Shown here: in pieces, positions 60,250 to 64,000 of the stretch | How positions within the stretch are numbered: the first letter of the stretch is position 1 | How the letters are laid out: every line of letters begins with the position of its first letter | Assembly (NCBI GenBank): GCA_941918925.1 | Contig: OW799234.1 | Location: 75,226,543-75,290,542 of the forward strand | Length of the DNA: 64,000 nucleotides | Reading direction: 5' to 3' | Source of the DNA: Phyto melanocephala | Lineage: Eukaryota > Arthropoda > Insecta > Diptera > Rhinophoridae | Made by a program: the position numbers and the translations under genes | The notes under the pieces: model-generated | Database searches by the model: none | Told to the model about the DNA's origin: nothing | The model's input: the letters and a program-made list of their open reading frames with translations, nothing else

Positions 60250-60526
60250 TATTTTAACTTATTTCTATGTAGTTGTGTAGGAAAAAGAAGTTCTCTCTAT
60301 TAAGAATGTTAATCACATTGTCAAAAGCAATGCGAGGTTCACCAAAGTATTTTCTTCTTATATCCTTAAATATAGGACAAACACCAATAAAGTGATAAGT
60401 ATCCTCAAACATATTGTATATTGTGCATAAGGTAGTTGCCGTTTAAATCAAGCAAACCAACTCGCGTTTTTATAAGTAAGCAAGTAACTCTTGTTGAAAA
60501 AATTGTTGCTTATATTGGTGTAATAC

Positions 60527-61180
60527 TAGGCGCACAATTGGGACGAACGACGAATTTTTCATGGCAAATATTCTTTATCGAAAATAAAACACATTTGTGT
60601 ATATAAGAAGAAATTGTGGCGTCAGTCGAAATTCGCTATACGCGGCGATCTTTGCAATAGATTTATTTCTATCTCTTACGCCGGCGAATGACGCACAAGT
60701 TGGTAGAAGAAAATAATGTTAGTTTTTACTTTAATAGTTGTTTTATTTTTAAACATTTAAAATAAACATTAAAATGTTAACTACAAAAATTTGTTTCTAT
60801 TTGTGTTTTTGAAAGTGTTTAAGTTTATAAAGTGATCTTTTTTTCATATGATCACACTATTACCGGTTATTCAAAAACAAAATTTTAATTATTGTTTACT
60901 GCACGTACCCACGACACCCTTTGTAAACGTTTAGTTATACGTAAAAAAGTTTTTACTATGACAGAAATTATATTTATTATTTTGCTTAGTTTCACAAAAT
61001 TTTAAATACTTTAATTATTTTTGTTCTTTTTTTGAACAAACACTAAACAATTTTATCAACTTAAAAAGTTGTTAATTTTTCGTCATTATTGTGCTTCACA
61101 TGACGAATTTACACAGCAAATATTTACCGACGCATTCGTCGTGTTGGGCAAAACTTGTCGTTCGTCGCAATTGTGCGCTG
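60527..61180. mobile_element. hAT-like MITE with GCGCACAATTG ends, 654 bp
   Basis: TAGGCGCACAATTGGGACGA at 60527 is mirrored by TCGTCGCAATTGTGCGCTG ending at 61180, with extended similarity (GACGAACGAC inside). Flanks TGTAATAC and AGTATAAC match at 6 of 8 positions, compatible with an aged 8-bp duplication. Non-coding. Confidence 0.7.
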
Positions 61181-61188
61181 AGTATAAC

Positions 61189-61331
61189 GTTGTAACTTTA
61201 ACGCTCTGCTCGATTGTGTATCTTTTCGTGGTTCAAATTGACTTAGTCTGAAATTGAGAAATGTCAAATGAAATGCAGAAAAAAAACTTGACGTTTAGGT
61301 GTGGTTCGGCCCTTAAAATTTCACCACCCTT
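61189..61331 (-). mobile_element. End fragment of a DD41D mariner (GGTTAAAT subfamily)
   Basis: CTGCTCGATTGTGTATCTTT, ATGTCAAATGAAATGCAGAA and the end TTCACCACCCTT followed by TA match the right end of 48403-49302. Only the 5' end of the element (minus strand) remains. It abuts the MITE at 60527-61180. Confidence 0.75.
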
Positions 61332-62084
61332 TACTTCAATTGTATACATGTCATAATGTAGGGAATTTCTTGCGCTTGTGGTATATTACTCACGCTCTTT
61401 TGCCTTAAATAAATAAATTATTGTTCTCCAGTGCCAACAAAGGGGACGAGTTTTGTTAATGGGAGAAAAATGTAAACTATTGTACCATTCTTCCACCCAG
61501 TGTACGTTTTTTAATATAACACTTTCTGCTAAGATCCATGGTAATCTACGCTCAGTCATATCCAAGACCTTGTTTAAGTAGCAGAAATAAATTTTTCACA
61601 TTGAAGAGAATAATGGGTACAAACCAGTTTCAAGGAACAGCATGTAATTAGGTGTATTCGATGGAAAATATAAAATTTTTTAGTGAAAAAATGAAATAAT
61701 TTTTCAATCACATCATATTTTTCATACCGTCAAATTTGAGCATGGTAAAACATAATTCATCTAGAAGCAGCATGAAAAGTTTTCAATTTGTTACTTTCTG
61801 CTATTTTTGAGTTTTTTTATGCACTTAGACCATGTTGAATTAATTGCTAGTTTAGATGCCGCCAATTTACTTTTCAAAAAAGGTTTGAAGGACTAGTTAT
61901 AAGTAATGTCAACTCTCAGATATTTATAGCAATTTACAATTTCAATATTTTCAATTCCATAATTCCATTTAAATTCTGTTGAGATTTTTGCTCCAGAACG
62001 AAATATCATTATCTTTGAATTATTTAAGTTTAGATAACTTTAATTTAAATAAAAGTCAAACGCTATTTAATACAGTGTAAAAGT

Positions 62085-62200
62085 CTATGTTTTAAATTTC
62101 CATAGTACTCATTAGCGACCCCGTGAAGCATATATAGACATGTCCGTCTTGCCGTCTGTTTAAGCGTTAAAACCAACTTTTTGAAGTTCCCATATATCCC
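62085..62200 (-). repeat. Scrap of TATTCGGC-family 3' body
   Basis: On the minus strand AACTTCAAAAAGTTGGTTTT and AACAGACGGCAAGACGGACA match the 3' body of other copies. No termini. Confidence 0.5.
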
Positions 62201-62445
62201 ACGGAATTGGGTGTAGTATTAGTTTAACAAAAATGCTTTAAAAAATTCTGGTACTAAAAGCAATTTCAACCATTTTTTGTGATAGCCACAACAAAATTTT
62301 ATTAAAAAAAAAAACAGGCAAAAAAGCAGGCGGTCTCGTAAATGATGGTCAATAATGTAGTGAGGGCATTTTGAATGCATATTTATATCTGCGAATGTAA
62401 ATCTCTTTTTCCATCAACTTGTATCCGTATCTATTTGTGCTTATA

Positions 62446-63000
62446 AAGGGTCCGCCAAATAACTTTTTTTTTTTTAAATGCTATCAAAAAAGTGTAGCTT
62501 CGGCTGTGTAGCACGTAACGCCGTCCTGTTGAAACCAAATGTTGCCAATAACCTTCTCTTCGATTTTTGTGAACAAAAAGTTCGTTCAACATGGCCCGAT
62601 AACGATCGCCATTGACTACTGCCACTCCTTGCTCATTTTCGAAAAAATATGGCCCAATTATGCCTCTGGACCAAAATCCGCACCAAACAGTGACTCGTTT
62701 GGGGTGTATCGGCTTTTCAATGTATGCGTGTGGGCTTTCTGTGCCCCAAATACGACAATTTTGCTTGTTTACATGCCCGCGAAGATCAAAATGAGCTTTA
62801 TTTGAAAAGATGATTTTTTTTTTGGCAAAATCGGCCAAAGTAATGTTGCAATATTTCCCAGCGTTGTTCAAGCGTATACACAACCATATTCGTTCAGTGC
62901 AAGGATAAAACTAATTATCTGTTAAATTATACATAAGCTAAGTATTACCATTTACGAAATAAGCACTAGTTCAACAAAAAACGTTAAAAGGCGGACCCTT
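62446..63000 (-). mobile_element. Internally deleted DD41D mariner, fifth subfamily
   Basis: 555 bp, ends AAGGGTCCGCC...GGCGGACCCTT, TA duplication (62444-62445, 63001-63002). The minus strand encodes KKIIFSNKAHFDLRGHVNKQ, RVTVWCGFWSRGIIGPYFFE, VVNGDRYRAML and, in another frame, IWFQQDGVTCYTAEATLF. The first catalytic motif FSDE has become FSNK. The HTH region and everything after the second D are missing. Confidence 0.88.
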
Positions 63001-63002
63001 TA

Positions 63003-64000
63003 CAACATTGTTGAAAAAATGAGTCAGTAGTATTATTTCTAATGTAGATATACGCAAAGAAAGTAATACATAACTTAGTATAAAGATATTATTCCATAGC
63101 GAGCTGACTATAGTTCTCTTATTTTTTTTTTACTTTTTCTTTTTATCAAAAAAAATTTTTTTTGGATTCAGCGAAAAAGGATAAAATAATCTTCGTTATA
63201 ATAAGAAATAATTTCATAAGAATTCTATGTATTTCTATTATTATATCTAGGTATACAATATAAGAGAATATCTGTTATATTATACCTGCTTAAATTGCAA
63301 AAGATACAATAAGAAATACCTTTTCTATTAGGGTACAAACAATTTTCTTGCTACCATGATGACCACAAAAAATATCAAACATATTTTGTAGCAAACTGGA
63401 ATTTAGTTAATTTTGACAACCTTTGATTTGTGTTTAAAAAAAATATTTAATTTTTATGGTGTAAACTGATTTAGCTATGGCCTTGATTGGATTGTCAACC
63501 GCAACAAATAAGAAAAAATAATTAAAAAAACGACATAATACAAACCAACAAATAGTTCAAAGTAATTCTTATAAAAGTTGTCGTTCTTGGCATTTCATTT
63601 AGATTACTGCTTAAAATTCCTTTTTTTTACAAAAAAATTTCTCTATTAATAAACAAAAGTTTCTGTAAGAAAATTAAACGAAAAAGTTTTGCATCAGTTA
63701 TAGAAAATTTAAAATAGGTTGCCATGCAAAATATACAAAAAGGTAACATGTCGTGGCCGTAGAGACACGGCCAAGGAACTTGGACAAGTGACAACAACAG
63801 CAGTAATAACAGCAATATCAAGTATTTAAAATATATACCTTAACCGCAAATGCTGACAGCGGTATCACCTTTCTTTGTGACATAGAAATCCAAGGTGGAT
63901 ATAAAATTTCAACAAATAATTTGTTTAAATATTTTTATTAACAATTGAAAGTTAAAAATTAATAGATGGAAATTGATCTTTCAATAATTATGTAACATTT
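63003..64000. other. Presumed intron, nothing recognised
   Basis: AT-rich sequence to the end of the window. A 64-codon minus frame at 63627-63821 has a leucine-rich start and no known motif. Confidence 0.4.

Larger units (their letters stand above)
60250..62080 (-). mobile_element. Decayed non-LTR retrotransposon, interrupted
   Basis: Minus strand from 62060: NNSKIMIFRSGAKISTEFKW, ENIEIVNCYKYLRVDITYN, KSKLAASKLAINSTW (after the RT palm). Then at 61600-61450: YLNKVLDMTERRLPWILAES, VHWVEEWYN. After an interruption (60460-61335), at 60440-60250: DTYHFIGVCPIFKDIRRKYF, the C-terminal knuckle region. The order is that of one ORF2 3' half. Stops and shifts throughout. The upstream RT part was not seen. 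Confidence 0.75.

Noticed and set aside
49651..64000. Next receptor exon (tyrosine after AVQR, TM4 onward)
   Set aside because: Scanned the + strand by eye for a matching phase-2 acceptor and TM3/TM4 sequence. None was convincing, so it is probably outside the window.
1..64000. CRISPR array, rRNA, tRNA genes or bacterial-type operons
   Set aside because: No regular spacer/repeat array, no tRNA-like or rRNA-like segment and no operon organisation was seen. The sequence is eukaryotic intron-like.

Overview
This window looks like non-coding DNA inside one gene of a higher (schizophoran, probably calyptrate) fly. It is very AT-rich and packed with nested transposons. Its DD41D mariner, Helitron, piggyBac, hAT-like and non-LTR elements, and the recurrent TATTCGGC...GCCGAAT repeats with GTCCGTCTGTCC-type stretches, are typical of dipteran introns. 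The species cannot be named from the sequence alone.

Only one host gene can be supported: a rhodopsin-class GPCR on the + strand. Two consecutive exons are visible, 17158-17288 (TM2 to extracellular loop 1) and 49589-49650 (start of TM3). Their phases match, and together they read as the sex-peptide/myoinhibitory-peptide receptor family (SPR or its paralogue SPRR). The intron between them is 32.3 kb. I could not find the preceding or following exons, so nearly all the rest of the window is probably intron.

Layout. 1-11.3 kb: a Helitron, three copies of the TATTCGGC repeat, two tiny 5'-truncated retroposons with CCTAA-repeat tails and perfect target-site duplications, and inverted-repeat elements. 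11.3-15.1 kb: a complete CACTG-ended DNA transposon with ~430-bp inverted repeats, a 3-bp target duplication and a two-exon, 551-aa transposase that looks intact. A 708-bp non-autonomous relative lies at 23.4 kb in the opposite orientation. 18.4-19.3 kb and 42.6-43.6 kb: two copies of a foldback DD41D mariner. 20.3-28.3 kb: degenerate mariners, a Helitron-like tandem array, a 2.4-kb TATTCGGC-family element with a 288-bp tandem array, and a textbook hAT MITE. 28.9-38.9 kb: mostly unassigned intron, repeat-in-repeat nests and a 1.2-kb TA-flanked element. 38.9-45.8 kb: two nests of non-LTR retrotransposons, one proven three layers deep by its target duplications, and a piggyBac relic. 46.8-57 kb: MITEs, mariners, Helitrons and retroposon tails. 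57.9-63 kb: a TTAA-flanked piggyBac carcass, a broken non-LTR element containing a hAT-like MITE and a mariner end, and a last mariner derivative.

The items most worth following up are the intact CACTG transposon with asymmetric hairpin ends, the foldback mariners that share one rearranged structure, the GPCR exons across a giant intron, and a short frameshifted coding-like stretch at 31.56 kb. No CRISPR array, rRNA or tRNA gene was seen.
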